From: UBA7455 sp026713185
GTDB lineage: Bacteria > Pseudomonadota > Gammaproteobacteria > Pseudomonadales > Azotimanducaceae
Length of the DNA stretch: 64,000 nt
Direction of reading: 5' to 3'
Assembly: GCA_963665785.1 (NCBI GenBank)
Contig: OY762456.1
Location: 4,092,001 to 4,156,000, forward strand
The notes under the pieces were generated by a model. That model had not been told where the DNA came from. It saw nothing but the letters and a program-made list of their open reading frames with translations, and did no database searches. The translations under genes and the position numbers were made by a program. Positions 1 to 9,888 of the stretch are shown here, in pieces; positions within the stretch are counted from its first letter, which is position 1; every line of letters begins with the position of its first letter.

Positions 1-7
1 GGCGTCG

Positions 8-559
8 ATGGCTGACCGGAAAGCAGAACGGCACGGCAAACAGGCGGATATCATCAGGCTTTATGACGACGCTTCGCCTGACCTGCATCGCCTGCTGGAG
101 CGCAAGCTGGGTAATCCCCAGGAGGCCGAAGAAGTGGCCCAGGATGCGCTCGAGAAGCTCTGCCGCCAGGCGGAGCGCGAGAACATCATCGACCTGCGCA
201 AGTTCCTGTTTACGGTGGCGAACCGGTTGGCGCTCAACGTGCTGCGACACAGGGGGGTGGAAAGCAGCTATCTGGCGCGCGAACACAATGCCAATGTCGG
301 CGAGGCGTTCCAGGAATACGGTATTGACCCGGAGCGCGTGCTGGACGGCGAGCAGCGCCTCGAACTCGCATGGCGGGCAATCGCCAGACTGCCCGAAAAG
401 ACCCGCAGCATTTTTCTGCTGAGCCGTTTTGACGGCGCATCCTACCCCGAGATAGCAGCGCGGGTGGGACTGTCGCGAAAAGCGGTGGAATATCACATGA
501 AGCGCGCACTCAGGTCCGTCGTCGCGGCGGCCAGGGCCAGCAAACTAGGAAACCCATAA
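8..559 (+). CDS. FecI-like ECF sigma factor
   Basis: This 183-residue protein is an extracytoplasmic-function sigma-70 factor that directs RNA polymerase to a small regulon, most likely the adjacent receptor gene. Region 2 lies at about residues 15-85 and includes the stretch around DLRKFLFTVANRLALNVLRH. Region 4 lies at about 125-175, with a helix-turn-helix (YPEIAARVGLSRKAVEYHM). The length is normal for the FecI group. The stop shares its last base with the start of the FecR-like gene, and a TonB receptor with an STN domain follows, which is the standard sigma/anti-sigma/receptor surface-signalling layout. Only seven bases precede the start, so its promoter lies outside the window. The inducing ligand is not evident from sequence. 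Confidence 0.93.
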   Translation: MADRKAERHGKQADIIRLYDDASPDLHRLLERKLGNPQEAEEVAQDALEKLCRQAERENIIDLRKFLFTVANRLALNVLRHRGVESSYLAREHNANVGEAFQEYGIDPERVLDGEQRLELAWRAIARLPEKTRSIFLLSRFDGASYPEIAARVGLSRKAVEYHMKRALRSVVAAARASKLGNP

Positions 560-1587
560 TGACGGACAAGCACCCCCCAAACACTAATGGCACTGATATG
601 GACGAGATGGAGGCAACCGCCGTCGACTGGTTCGTCCGCCTGCACGCACCTGATACGACCCCGGAAGACCGGCAGGCACATGCCGAGTGGCTGTCGGCGA
701 ATCCCGCCCACCGCAATCATTATGACGCGGTAGAAGACGCGTGGCAGGATCTGGACGGCCTCGAGTTGAGGGCCAGGGATGAACTCGACGGGCTGGACCT
801 GCACGGCGGGCGCCGTGTTACGCGCCAAGCCGCGCTCTGGTTTGGCGGTTTCGCCACCGCAGCCGCGGTCATGCTGGTCGCGGTCCTCACGTTGTATGAG
901 CCGACCGTTCGCTTCGAAACGGCAAAGGCTGAGCAGCGTCAGGTGTCCCTTGAAGACGGCTCGCGCCTGCATTTGAACACCGCTTCAGCGGTGGCGGTGC
1001 GATTTACGTCGGATGTCCGCGAGGTCAGTCTCAGCAAGGGGGAGACCCTGTTTGATGTCAACCACGACGAGCGACGGCCGTTCGTGGTCCGTGCCGGCAG
1101 CAGCAACGTTATTGCCATTGGCACTCGCTTCGCCGTTTATCTCGATGGGGACAAGCTGACCGTTACGGTGCTGGAGGGCCGGGTCGCCCTGGTGCCCGCC
1201 AGCGTCGACATCGCCGATGCGGTGGTAGAAGGTGGCACCCGGACCACGCTCGGACCGAACCGGGTATTCCTCGAGGCGGATCGCCAGGCACAACTCGACG
1301 GCGGCGGCGGCGTCGAGGCGCTGCAGGAAGTTAACGCGGCGAATGTAACCGCCTGGCAGGAAGGCAAACTCGTCTTCGATAGCGCGCCCCTGCGCGAGGT
1401 CGTGCGGGAACTGTCCCGGTACACGCCCGGTGACATTCGCGTCGCTGGCGACGTGCCGGATCATCCCGTCACCGGCATCATTCAGATCCGCAGCGCCGAA
1501 GCCATGTGCCATCTGCTGGCCCAGGTGGTGCCAGTCGTTCCGGTCAGCGAGTCCGCCAGGTTAACGGTCTTGTATCCGGCTTCCTGA
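559..1587 (+). CDS. FecR-like transmembrane sigma regulator
   Basis: This 342-residue inner-membrane protein transmits the receptor signal to the sigma factor. An N-terminal cytoplasmic DUF4880-type region is at about residues 13-62 (WFVRLHAPDTTPEDRQAHAEWL). One membrane segment is at about 93-113 (ALWFGGFATAAAVMLVAVL). A periplasmic FecR domain follows at about 118-215, with a C-terminal DUF4974-like region (WQEGKLVFDSAPLREVVREL) that should contact the receptor STN domain. It overlaps the sigma gene by one base (TAATG), so the two are probably translationally coupled. FecR proteins can act as both anti-sigma and activating factor; which applies here cannot be read from the sequence. Confidence 0.92.
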   Translation: MTDKHPPNTNGTDMDEMEATAVDWFVRLHAPDTTPEDRQAHAEWLSANPAHRNHYDAVEDAWQDLDGLELRARDELDGLDLHGGRRVTRQAALWFGGFATAAAVMLVAVLTLYEPTVRFETAKAEQRQVSLEDGSRLHLNTASAVAVRFTSDVREVSLSKGETLFDVNHDERRPFVVRAGSSNVIAIGTRFAVYLDGDKLTVTVLEGRVALVPASVDIADAVVEGGTRTTLGPNRVFLEADRQAQLDGGGGVEALQEVNAANVTAWQEGKLVFDSAPLREVVRELSRYTPGDIRVAGDVPDHPVTGIIQIRSAEAMCHLLAQVVPVVPVSESARLTVLYPAS

Positions 1588-1611
1588 CAGGATCCGATGG
1601 GGGATGAGAAA

Positions 1612-4600
1612 ATGTTAGGGTGGGTCCGCGGTAGCGTGTCGTTTTCCCTGTGGGGATTGGTCTTTCTGTGTTTGCAGTTGATCAGTCCGATTTGCTTTGC
1701 GGAAGCAAGGCCAACAACAGGGGAATACACCATGCAAAATCAATCCGACGTACGACTATACGACGAATTCTCCAGGCAGGTTCAGTTCGACATTGCGAAT
1801 CAGGATGTGACGACCGCGCTCATCAAGTTCGGCGATCAGGCCGATCTTTCCGTGCTCATCAACGAAGACGCCAGGGCCACCTCGACGCGCGCCCTTGTCG
1901 GCACGTACTCGGTGGCGGATGGTCTCGAGCAGTTGCTTCGCGGCACCGGACTCGAGTACCGGCTGGAGGGTGAGGCGATCATCGTCACGCGACTGCAGTT
2001 GGTGGCCGAACTGACGTCAGACCCGCAGACGATAAAAGCGCCACTGCTCAAACGCGTGGGCACAGCCATCGCCGCAGCCATATTCGCCACTTCCGGCGCG
2101 GCCGCCATCGCGGCAGACGAAGCGGGGGAGCAGAACGAAGATGACAGTAAATATATCGAAGAAATCATCGTTACCGGCGAGCGCGGCGAAATAAGGTCGA
2201 TCGACCGGGCGATGACCGTCACCGGCTTTAATACGGACATGATCCAGCAACTGGGTATCCAGAACACCAACGATATGGAGGTTCTCGTACCCGGCATGCA
2301 GGTCGGTCTGCGCTCCTCGGGCGGTGGCAGGCAGGGGGACGGCCACATCAATATACGCGGCAACGCTCAGGTCCGCGCTACCAGCTTCTTCCAGGACGTA
2401 GCGGTGGCGGTTTATATCGACGGTGTCTATAGCGACCAGTCCTACGGTCTTGACTCGGGCGCCATGTTCGATGTTGAACGCATCGAGGTAATGCGCGGCC
2501 CCCAGGGTACGACGGGCGGTAAGGCAGCCATTGGCGGCGCCATCAGTTTCGTCACCAAAAAGCCGACCCCAGAGTGGGACTTGAAAGCGTCGGCAGAGTT
2601 TACCGATCAGGTAACCCAACAGGCTAATGTTGCCTTTGGCGGTCCCATTGGCGACAGTAACTTCTCCTATCGCCTGGGCCTGAGCCGTCTGACTGGCGAC
2701 GGGCTGATCAAGAACGTTGGCAGTGGGCCCGACGGAGGCATACCGGATCAGCTGATCTATTCACCGCAGTTGCGCTTTACCAATGATCGCTGGGACATCA
2801 CCGCGCGTTACTCGAAACTGACAGACGAGGGTACCCCGCGAGTCTCGCTGCTTATCGGCGCGCGTGACTCCGAGGAGGAGTTCGAGCTGGATCAATTCGG
2901 TTTTCCCCGTTGCGAAATCGACCCCGCAACCCAGGAAACGACCCGGACTTGCATCACCGACGCGGCCGGCAATCCCATCTATCGGATCAATCCGACCTTC
3001 GGCCTGGGGCAGAACGCGGCCGTGGTAGACTGCCCGGGATTCAACCTGGATGGCACCCGCGATCCGGGTACGCCGGTGGTCTGTGATGGGGAAGATCTGA
3101 GACTTGCGATTGAACTGAATGCCCCCATTTTCGAGAGAAACTCGCAGGAAGCGAAGACCCTGGAGGCGCACTACACCCTCAACGACAGCCATGAACTGAT
3201 CTACAAATTCGGCAATCGGGACACCCGGATTTGGAGAAGAGCAGACTGGGACAACACCAACAGACAAGGAGGCGGCGTCTGCTCCGCCATTCACCCGCGG
3301 GTAATTAGCGGTGAACTGGTCGCGGGTCAGACCCACCCCCGATGTGCGTTGGATGGCAGGGGCAACGGTGCCTACGCGGACCGAATGGTCGAACACAATT
3401 TCACTTCGGATCAGGACAGTCACGAATTGTCTCTGGTCTCCAACAACGATGGCCCGTTCAACTACACCTTTGGCTACACCCTTATCGACGGTGAAGAGCC
3501 CTATATATTGAATAGGGTATTCAACGGCGTGGAAACCGGCAACGACAACAATAATATCCCGGTGTTCTATCAGGATAACTCCGCTCAGTGTGAAGCGGCG
3601 CTGGAGGAACGGCACGGCGGGGCTCTGTGGCGTAACGCCTTGGACCCAAGCAAGCCGGAGAACAGTAGCTTCGGTCTCTTTTGGGGCTGTGTCGGATCTG
3701 CTCCAGCAGACTTCTGGAGCGACGTGACCAACAAAGGTAGCCATGTTGTTGGTGCTGGTTCCGGCTACCAGTTTTTCTATGGGAATGTCGAGTACACCTC
3801 CCAGGCTATCTACGGCAACGCCGAATACGTGCTGAACGACCAGTGGAAGGTGTTTGGCGGTGTCCGCTACAACGATGACCACAAGGAGCACAACCAGAAT
3901 GATTTCAGCGGTATCAGCCCGGTCAGGGATGCAGACGGTGAGGTCATCTATTTTGAGGTGTTCGCCTTACTGCGAAACAAGCATATGAACTACCGTTGTT
4001 GTCTTCAAGGCGGCGTCACGGATCCTAGCACAGGTGAGGTCGTACCCCCAGACCGGACCTTTTTGGATTCCAAGCGCAGAACCTGGAGGGAAACAACCTG
4101 GAATGTCGGCTTCGAATACACACCGTCAAATGAACGGATGTGGTATGCACGGATTTCCAAGGGCTATCGTCCTGGCGGTTTCAGAGGTTTCGCCCAGGGG
4201 CTTGGTGAAGGCTGGGATGCCGAAGAAATGATCAACTACGAAGGCGGCCTTAAGGGACTGTTTGTCGATGGCGCCGTGCAACTCGAGCTTTCGGCTTACC
4301 ACCAGGATTTCAGCGCTCACTGGACGCAGCATGGGCGCCTTCGTCGGCCGGAGGAGTATGGAGTACCGCCCAATCCTGACAGACTGTGGATCGGTGAGTC
4401 GGTTGTTCTTGACGGTACGACGATCTCCGGCATCGAATTTCAGGGTGCCTGGCAGATTAACGATATGTTTACCCTGCGCGGCTTCTACGAGCTGATAAAC
4501 TCCAAGCACGCCCCTTACCAGACAGTCTATTGTTGTAACCCCGAGGGATTCTTGTCAGAGGCGTCGACCATCACTGTCACAGGCCCTGACGGGACCGAGC

Positions 4601-4989
4601 ATGTACTCAATAATACCGGTATCAGGGACTTTACCGGTAATCAGTTAAGGAATTCACCGAAGCACAAGTTTTCGGCGACCCTGACGTATGGCGTCCCCAT
4701 CGCCTCCGAGTGGGGAAGCCTGGACATTCTGACCATCATGAGCTGGCGCGACAAGATGTATATGGATGAGGCCGGGCTGGATATATACAGCGTACCGGAT
4801 TACACCCGCTGGGATCTCCGCGCCAACTGGATTTCACCGTCAGGGACCTATTCGATTACCGGCTGGGTCACCAATCTGCTTGATCTGGTCGCGGTACAGG
4901 CTTATGAAGATAACGGCGTAACCGCACCTGTTACCGGCACGGTAACCGATGAGCGCCGGATCGGCATCACGTTCAACTATCAGCTGTAA
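1612..4989 (+). CDS. TonB-dependent receptor with STN signalling domain
   Basis: This large outer-membrane active transporter has about 1125 residues. The start at 1612 is preferred: a purine-rich GGGGGA sits eight bases upstream and a good signal peptide follows (hydrophobic core SLWGLVFLCLQLI, then FAEA). An in-frame ATG at 1597 is an alternative. The STN domain lies about 45-120 residues in (FDIANQDVTTALIKFGDQA) and would signal to the FecR-like protein. A second signal-peptide-like hydrophobic stretch ending AAAIAADE follows, then a TonB-box-like EEIIVTGERGE, the plug domain (IYIDGVY, RGPQGTTGG) and a beta-barrel to the C-terminus. The substrate is unknown; many such receptors take siderophores, but glycan or aromatic uptake is possible given neighbouring genes. 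Confidence 0.93.
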   Translation: MLGWVRGSVSFSLWGLVFLCLQLISPICFAEARPTTGEYTMQNQSDVRLYDEFSRQVQFDIANQDVTTALIKFGDQADLSVLINEDARATSTRALVGTYSVADGLEQLLRGTGLEYRLEGEAIIVTRLQLVAELTSDPQTIKAPLLKRVGTAIAAAIFATSGAAAIAADEAGEQNEDDSKYIEEIIVTGERGEIRSIDRAMTVTGFNTDMIQQLGIQNTNDMEVLVPGMQVGLRSSGGGRQGDGHINIRGNAQVRATSFFQDVAVAVYIDGVYSDQSYGLDSGAMFDVERIEVMRGPQGTTGGKAAIGGAISFVTKKPTPEWDLKASAEFTDQVTQQANVAFGGPIGDSNFSYRLGLSRLTGDGLIKNVGSGPDGGIPDQLIYSPQLRFTNDRWDITARYSKLTDEGTPRVSLLIGARDSEEEFELDQFGFPRCEIDPATQETTRTCITDAAGNPIYRINPTFGLGQNAAVVDCPGFNLDGTRDPGTPVVCDGEDLRLAIELNAPIFERNSQEAKTLEAHYTLNDSHELIYKFGNRDTRIWRRADWDNTNRQGGGVCSAIHPRVISGELVAGQTHPRCALDGRGNGAYADRMVEHNFTSDQDSHELSLVSNNDGPFNYTFGYTLIDGEEPYILNRVFNGVETGNDNNNIPVFYQDNSAQCEAALEERHGGALWRNALDPSKPENSSFGLFWGCVGSAPADFWSDVTNKGSHVVGAGSGYQFFYGNVEYTSQAIYGNAEYVLNDQWKVFGGVRYNDDHKEHNQNDFSGISPVRDADGEVIYFEVFALLRNKHMNYRCCLQGGVTDPSTGEVVPPDRTFLDSKRRTWRETTWNVGFEYTPSNERMWYARISKGYRPGGFRGFAQGLGEGWDAEEMINYEGGLKGLFVDGAVQLELSAYHQDFSAHWTQHGRLRRPEEYGVPPNPDRLWIGESVVLDGTTISGIEFQGAWQINDMFTLRGFYELINSKHAPYQTVYCCNPEGFLSEASTITVTGPDGTEHVLNNTGIRDFTGNQLRNSPKHKFSATLTYGVPIASEWGSLDILTIMSWRDKMYMDEAGLDIYSVPDYTRWDLRANWISPSGTYSITGWVTNLLDLVAVQAYEDNGVTAPVTGTVTDERRIGITFNYQL

Positions 4990-5030
4990 CAGTCGTTAAG
5001 ATCCTTTTAGGATCCTAAGTAGTAATAAAG

Positions 5031-5059
5031 GCGCACCTCATTGGGGTGTGCTTTTTTTT
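5031..5059 (+). terminator. Rho-independent terminator of the sigma/FecR/receptor operon
   Basis: A 7-bp stem (GCGCACC / GGTGTGC, one G-T pair) is followed by eight T residues. It begins 41 bases after the receptor stop codon. Confidence 0.88.
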
Positions 5060-5095
5060 GGGCTGGCGCTGGATCGCAGGGGTCGAGTCAGTGTC

Positions 5096-5482
5096 TTAAC
5101 GCCTGGGCCGTTCGCCTCCTATGTCGAACCGAACCCAGAGGTGCTTGTCGTCGTACACGACACCATTGCAACTGGGTTTCACGACTCTCACCTGTACGAG
5201 CCGGGCGCCCGCCCTTACCGGCGCGCCCGAAAATTCCCCGCCAAGCAGAAAAATGCCCTGGGGTAGCTTCCCCTGTTGAATTCGAACGCTCTCGTATGCC
5301 CAGGGACCGTCGCACTTTGCGGTCAATTCAGCGCGCATATAGCTTCGCTCCCACCCATTGGTGTCCCTGAATTTGATCGAATTCAAAAAGAAAAATCCCG
5401 GCCCCGTCTCTCGGACGGGTGCAGATCCGCAACCGGTCAGAAAGCCTAGTACACAAATGAGAATATAGAGTTTGAGTCGCAT
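5096..5482 (-). CDS. Small putative lipoprotein, function unknown
   Basis: This 128-residue protein starts with a short charged n-region, a hydrophobic core and a lipobox ending LTGC (Cys18), so it should be lipidated and membrane anchored. The mature part has a pair of cysteines (Cys57, Cys104) that could form a disulfide and no domain I recognise. It is convergent with the upstream receptor operon, and no partner gene is adjacent. I take it as real because of the clean lipobox and codon use that resembles the neighbours. Function is unassigned. Confidence 0.7.
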   Translation of the reverse strand: MRLKLYILICVLGFLTGCGSAPVRETGPGFFFLNSIKFRDTNGWERSYMRAELTAKCDGPWAYESVRIQQGKLPQGIFLLGGEFSGAPVRAGARLVQVRVVKPSCNGVVYDDKHLWVRFDIGGERPRR

Positions 5483-5596
5483 CCGGCTAGTTTAAGGGAC
5501 CTACGAGACGTGGCAAGCAACAAAATAGAGTGAAACTCCCGAGCCTGGTTATGGCAGGGGAACCTGGCTGCTCGAACTGGGTCGAGAGAATAGGAA

Positions 5597-6459
5597 TTAT
5601 AAAGCGTATTTTCCCTTGATAGAAAAAGTATCTTCATGTTTGTTTTCCTTCCCATTGGCTGAAACCAAAACCAGCGCCAGAAAAGTTGTAACCAACATTC
5701 TCGGAATCATCAAATTTTCATCCTCTTTAAGGTCACCCTGTTGCTGCATCCAGTCATCCAGCTCCTTTCCCAAACGAGATTCGATTTTCCGATACTCAGT
5801 TTGGCCAGCCAGATTGTTCTGCTCAAAGGGATCATTCTTGAGGTCATACAACTCCACTTCCGGGCGATGGGATAAAAACTTGACGCGTCGCGCCAGGCCG
5901 GGATCCTTTTCAGCGTCCTCCTGCCAGGACTTGTAAACCGCGTGACCATGGATCCCATTGATCCAGAATTCGTTTTCAAAAGCCAGATTGCGGATCAGCT
6001 TGTAGCGCTCGTCACGTACCGCACGGCTGGGATAGGGTTCTCGGTAACCGAACACTCCTACCGTAGTATGCTGCGCAAAGACGTATTGCCGATGCACGCT
6101 CCGATCTCCTTGCAACACAGGTAGAAAGCTCCGCCCGTCGAACCCGCGTTTTCCGTCTGGCGCGCCGATGCGGCCCGTGTCCGATGCGAGCGGATTTCCA
6201 CCGGCAATCTCGACTAAGGTGGGGACGACATCAATGTATTGAAGCATCGCATCGACCAAGCCGCCAGAGGGGATGTGGCTGTCAGAATCGAAGGGCAAGA
6301 AATCGTCGGCTCCGACAAAGCCACTATCATTTGGCTGGGTGGAATCGGGAGTTCAGAAAGTAAGTTGTCTGGATAGTTCTGTCGGAGAGGCGGGGAGTAG
6401 GGTTCCGCAGCATTCACCGCTGCTATCAGTGAAGAGATGAGGACCGGGACAAGACGCAT
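5597..6459 (-). pseudogene. Sulfatase remnant joined to a foreign signal-peptide segment
   Basis: The downstream part (about 5597-6345) encodes the C-terminal third of a type-I sulfatase: QYIDVVPTLVEIAGGNP, GRSFLPVLQGD, AVRDERYKLI and ELYDLKNDPFEQNNLAG are hallmarks of that region. The catalytic Cys-x-Pro-Ser-Arg segment and metal-binding N-terminus are absent. The upstream part, read in a different frame from 6459, encodes a signal peptide and the segment PPLRQNYPDNLL, which resembles the beginning of DUF3604-family proteins rather than a sulfatase. The two frames meet near 6340-6355. I read this as a deletion or recombination scar between two genes, not a functional protein. The DUF3604 assignment rests on one short motif. 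Confidence 0.7.
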
Positions 6460-6494
6460 TATTTCGCCTTCAATTATACAAATCTACATCATAG

Positions 6495-8339
6495 CGAACT
6501 GGTCAATCTGCGCTAGTCCCGGTATACGGGAGACCACCTAATCCTGATGAAAAAACGATTGCTTCGCAATTGAAGGCCACTGGTTATTCAACAAAGATAA
6601 TCGGCAAATGGCACTGCGGTGACCAACAGGAATTCCTGCCAACCAATTTTGGTTTTGACGAATATTTTGGCATTCCATACAGCAACGATATGGGGCGACA
6701 GGTTAACTATGTACCTCAGCGTTATCCGCCGTTACCACTGATGCGTAACAAAGAGGTGGCACAGGAACAGCCAGATCAACGAGCGCTAACAGAGCGTTAT
6801 ACAACTGAAGTATGTAATTTTATACAAGACAACAAAGATGAAGCTTTCTTCCTCTATTTTGCTCACATGCATGTACATGTGCCGATTTTCGTACCCAAAC
6901 GTTTTTTAGATAATTCAGATAATGGCGGTTATGGTGCGGCTGTTGAAGAGATTGATTGGTCAACGGGAATGTTAATGGATAAGTTGGAGCAACTGGGCCT
7001 CAGTGAAAATACATTAATAATATTCACGAGTGACAATGGATCACGGGCGCGCGGTGAAGGTGGCAGTAATGGCGCTTGCCGCGGTCATAAAGGTCAAACG
7101 TGGGATGGCGGACTACGCGTGCCATGCATTATGCGTTGGCCGGATCAAATTGAAGCCGGGCAAAGTAACACTGAAGTATCCACGGCAATGGATTTCTTCG
7201 CGACGCTGTCACATGTTGCTGGTGCGGAGTTACCTGACGATCGAGTTATTGATAGTAAAAATATTTATCCATTGATGACCGATACCACTGCCAAGTCTGA
7301 AACAGACTGTTTTGGCTATTATGTATATGATGAATTACAGGCTGTACGTTGTGGAGATTGGAAGTTACATGTCTGGCGCAAAAATGGCGTCGTAAAAGAG
7401 TTGTACAATTTACTCGATGACATCGGTGAGACAACGAATGTCTATGACCAACATCAAGAGCTTGTGTCTGAGATGGAAGCAAAGGCACAACGTATGCGCG
7501 AAGATATTGGTGATACGGCGACAGGTGTTGAAGGAGCAAATCGACGGCTGAAGGGTGTGGTTGAAAATCCCAGGACCTATCTAGTTCGCGATGCAGAGTC
7601 AGCGTACCTGGATTTGCAGACCGATAACGACGATGCCATGGTGAACATTGTTGGCTCTTCCATCAGCTATCGACTCGCCTTTGGTCCCAACGCGGGAAAA
7701 AAGGCGCTTACCCTGCAGACGCTGCCCACCAGCGACACCGAAGATCTGCGGTCGCTGGTAACTAAACAATCAGGCTTTTCATTGCATGCCGGGGTATCCT
7801 GCAAGGCAGGACAGCAAAAGAAGCTTGAGCGCCTGTGTCGTTATATCACCCGCCCCGCGATCTCGGAACAGCGACTCTCAATCGCTGGTAACGGCAATGT
7901 GATCTATGCACTTAAGACACCCTACAGCGACGGAACGACCCATGTCGTACTCAGTCCGCTGGAGTTCATCGGCCGACTGGCACTGGTACCAAAACCGCGA
8001 GTGAACTTAACAAGGTTTCACGGGGTGTTCTCTCCCAACAGCAAACTCCGTAAGAAAGTCGTGCCGGCAAAGCCGCTACAGAATAAACCATCATCAGGCA
8101 AACCCGGTGTCTACGGCCAAACCTGGGCACAGCGACTTAAGCGGGTCTTCGCGATAGATATCGAGAAATGCGAGAAGTGCGGCGGTAAAATGAAAGTGAT
8201 CGCAAGCATCGAGGACCCTGACGTCATCGACAAAATCTTGAAACACCTGGGTTTCGATCAATCAGGTAGCCTACACAGTTCACCCCATAACCGCTCGCCG
8301 CCGGAAAACAGGTTCGGACACACAACGACACTTTTCTAA
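6495..8339 (+). pseudogene. Chimera: sulfatase (N-terminally truncated) fused to IS91-type transposase C-terminus
   Basis: An open frame runs from 6495 (TTG at 6570 is the first listed start). The first ~350 codons are a formylglycine-dependent sulfatase from about the RTG motif onward: DEKTIASQLKATGY, GKWHCGD, FTSDNG, KGQTWDGGLRVPCIMRWP. The modified-cysteine motif (CxPSR) and first metal site, which should lie upstream, are missing. From about 7590 (YLDLQTDNDDAMVN) the same frame continues as the C-terminal half of an IS91-family Y2 transposase, including PRVNLTRFHGVFSPNSKLR, the zinc-finger-like CEKCGG and the tail DPDVIDKILKHLG. The HUH and catalytic tyrosine region is absent. Neither half should be active. 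The sulfatase part has AT-richer codon use than the transposase part. Confidence 0.85.
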
Positions 8340-8471
8340 CGCTGAATTCGATCCACAGCACAGGCGCCCTCGTCCATTGTTCGGAGAACTGCGCTGGATG
8401 TGAGCCACTTCAACCAGTATTGAGCAAACCCCCCACCATTTTCATCCCATTTGCCGCATTAGTTCACCACA

Positions 8472-9125
8472 ATGCACCTTAATCCCGGCCACCCATATCG
8501 GCGACTCTCGACCGACTCTACGCCACAGCCGGTTTATTTTGCCTATACCTCCGGACCTTATTATTGCAATGGATTAGGACTGTCACTATGGGATTATGTT
8601 GAAAACGAACCGTGTATTGAGGAAGACTCTAAAGAAGCCGTCGAACTGTTGCTAACAATCTACGAAATACTTAGGGGCTATAGTGGTGAGTTGCCGGTAT
8701 TTACCGAATACACAGACGAGTGCAAAACACTACTCGAAGACGCGTCGATGTTACCTGAGCTGCTACCGAATGATCGTAACTTTCTCCTACAGGCATATGA
8801 CGAATACAGGGCTCTTCTTACGACTTATTCATATGAACTGATACCACTTCACGGAGACGCCGGTTACGGAAATGTCGTACGTGCAAACGGTCGTCTCCTT
8901 TGGTCAGATTTTCAAGGTGTATGTCTTGGACCTAAAGAGCGTGACTTCGTTTCTTTCTCCAATTCGGCAAAAAGTCATATACAACTTAACAAGGCTCTTC
9001 TCGAACTACTCAGCAAGTTGGGTAGTGTGTGCGTTGCTGTTTGGTGTTCAGTTGAACCGAACCGTACACCAAAAATAAGAGAAGCAGTGGATGTCCATGT
9101 TAAATGGCTAAGATCATTGCGATGA
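8472..9125 (+). pseudogene. N-terminally truncated aminoglycoside-phosphotransferase-family kinase
   Basis: The 217-codon frame holds the C-lobe of an APH/choline-kinase-like enzyme. The catalytic loop (LHGDAGYGNVV, about residue 124 on) and metal-binding segment (WSDFQGVCLGPKERDF) are intact. The N-lobe with the nucleotide-binding loop and lysine is missing; family members usually have about 270-320 residues. An in-frame stop (8460-8462) lies just before the first ATG. It starts immediately after the IS91-type fragment, so the truncation probably happened at that junction. Substrate cannot be inferred, and drug resistance should not be assumed. Confidence 0.65.
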
Positions 9126-9433
9126 ATCGGGCATTCGCGCGTCATCTGACATAGACAACCCATCGTCGGCTACCAGAAGCATTGCAGTCATCGAGTTTTG
9201 AAAGCCAGTTCAGAAAGTTTCGGCAAGACCCGGCCAGAAGGAGACCTTGGTTGCCGATCAGCTTTATGTTGTCGTTTGCTGCCGAACACTTAACTCGGTG
9301 TCCGGAAACTGGGGGAAAATCAGTTGGGATATAGGTAATGATCTGTAGAACTAATCACTGCAAAATAGTCTAATGTGATTGGGAGATGGGGCCCTTGGAG
9401 TTTGATCTTGGCCAACCGCTTGATCCACGTGTT
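9126..9433. other. Non-coding stretch between the kinase fragment and 9434
   Basis: I see no reading frame with recognisable protein features, no tRNA and no terminator in this stretch. It is probably decayed DNA between mobile-element scars. Confidence 0.4.
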
Positions 9434-9631
9434 CTATACCTGGGACAAGACCTGACATTCAAGTAGTCCGTGCAGCCGGAGACGACGCAGATCCAGGTTC
9501 TCCCGTATCAGTTCTTCAAATACATAACGCCCAGACAGCGGGCGATCGAATACCTGGGTCAGGGCAAATTCGGCTTGCAGCATCGACAGAACATAATCGA
9601 ATCCTGCCTGACGATCCTGTTGTAAGGCCAA
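9434..9631 (-). pseudogene. Short coding remnant, family not named
   Basis: A 65-codon frame contains a plausible protein segment (ALTQVFDRPLSGRYVFEELI) with natural-looking composition. No complete gene surrounds it and the C-terminal side is lost. It is isolated in a decayed interval, so I regard it as a fragment of a larger, unidentified gene. Confidence 0.35.
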
Positions 9632-9714
9632 TCACCATGCCTTGTCGGTCTGAGGTGAAACCTCGCTAGTGTTTGTTTGTGGAACCCAGCAGACGCTGGC
9701 AGAAGAATTGTTTT

Positions 9715-9888
9715 CTATTGATGTAGAACGCGTTTTTGATACTGCCCGGCTGCCGCAATGACAGGTGATGCTATGAGTGCCGCGGCCAGTGCCCCGGCAA
9801 CGCGTACAGGCTGGTTAGTCGTCAGATGTTCTCGTAGCACCACCAGAATAAGGAGGAGAGGAGCCGTATCCGATTGTCCTCCAACGAA
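9715..9888 (-). pseudogene. Possible C-terminal fragment of a DMT/EamA-type transporter
   Basis: Directly after the TAA of the substrate-binding protein gene, the same frame continues open for about 57 codons. It encodes two hydrophobic stretches separated by the polar linker REHLTTNQPVRVAG, an arrangement like the last helices of EamA-family exporters. No start codon or upstream portion exists. This is a weak, composition-based call. Confidence 0.25.

Noticed and set aside
2761..3891. A 376-codon open frame antisense to the TonB receptor
   Set aside because: It is fully inside a strongly supported gene, has no recognisable domain and mirrors GC-rich third-position bias on the opposite strand.
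8472..9125. Aminoglycoside resistance gene
   Set aside because: The nucleotide-binding N-lobe is missing and the family includes many non-resistance kinases.
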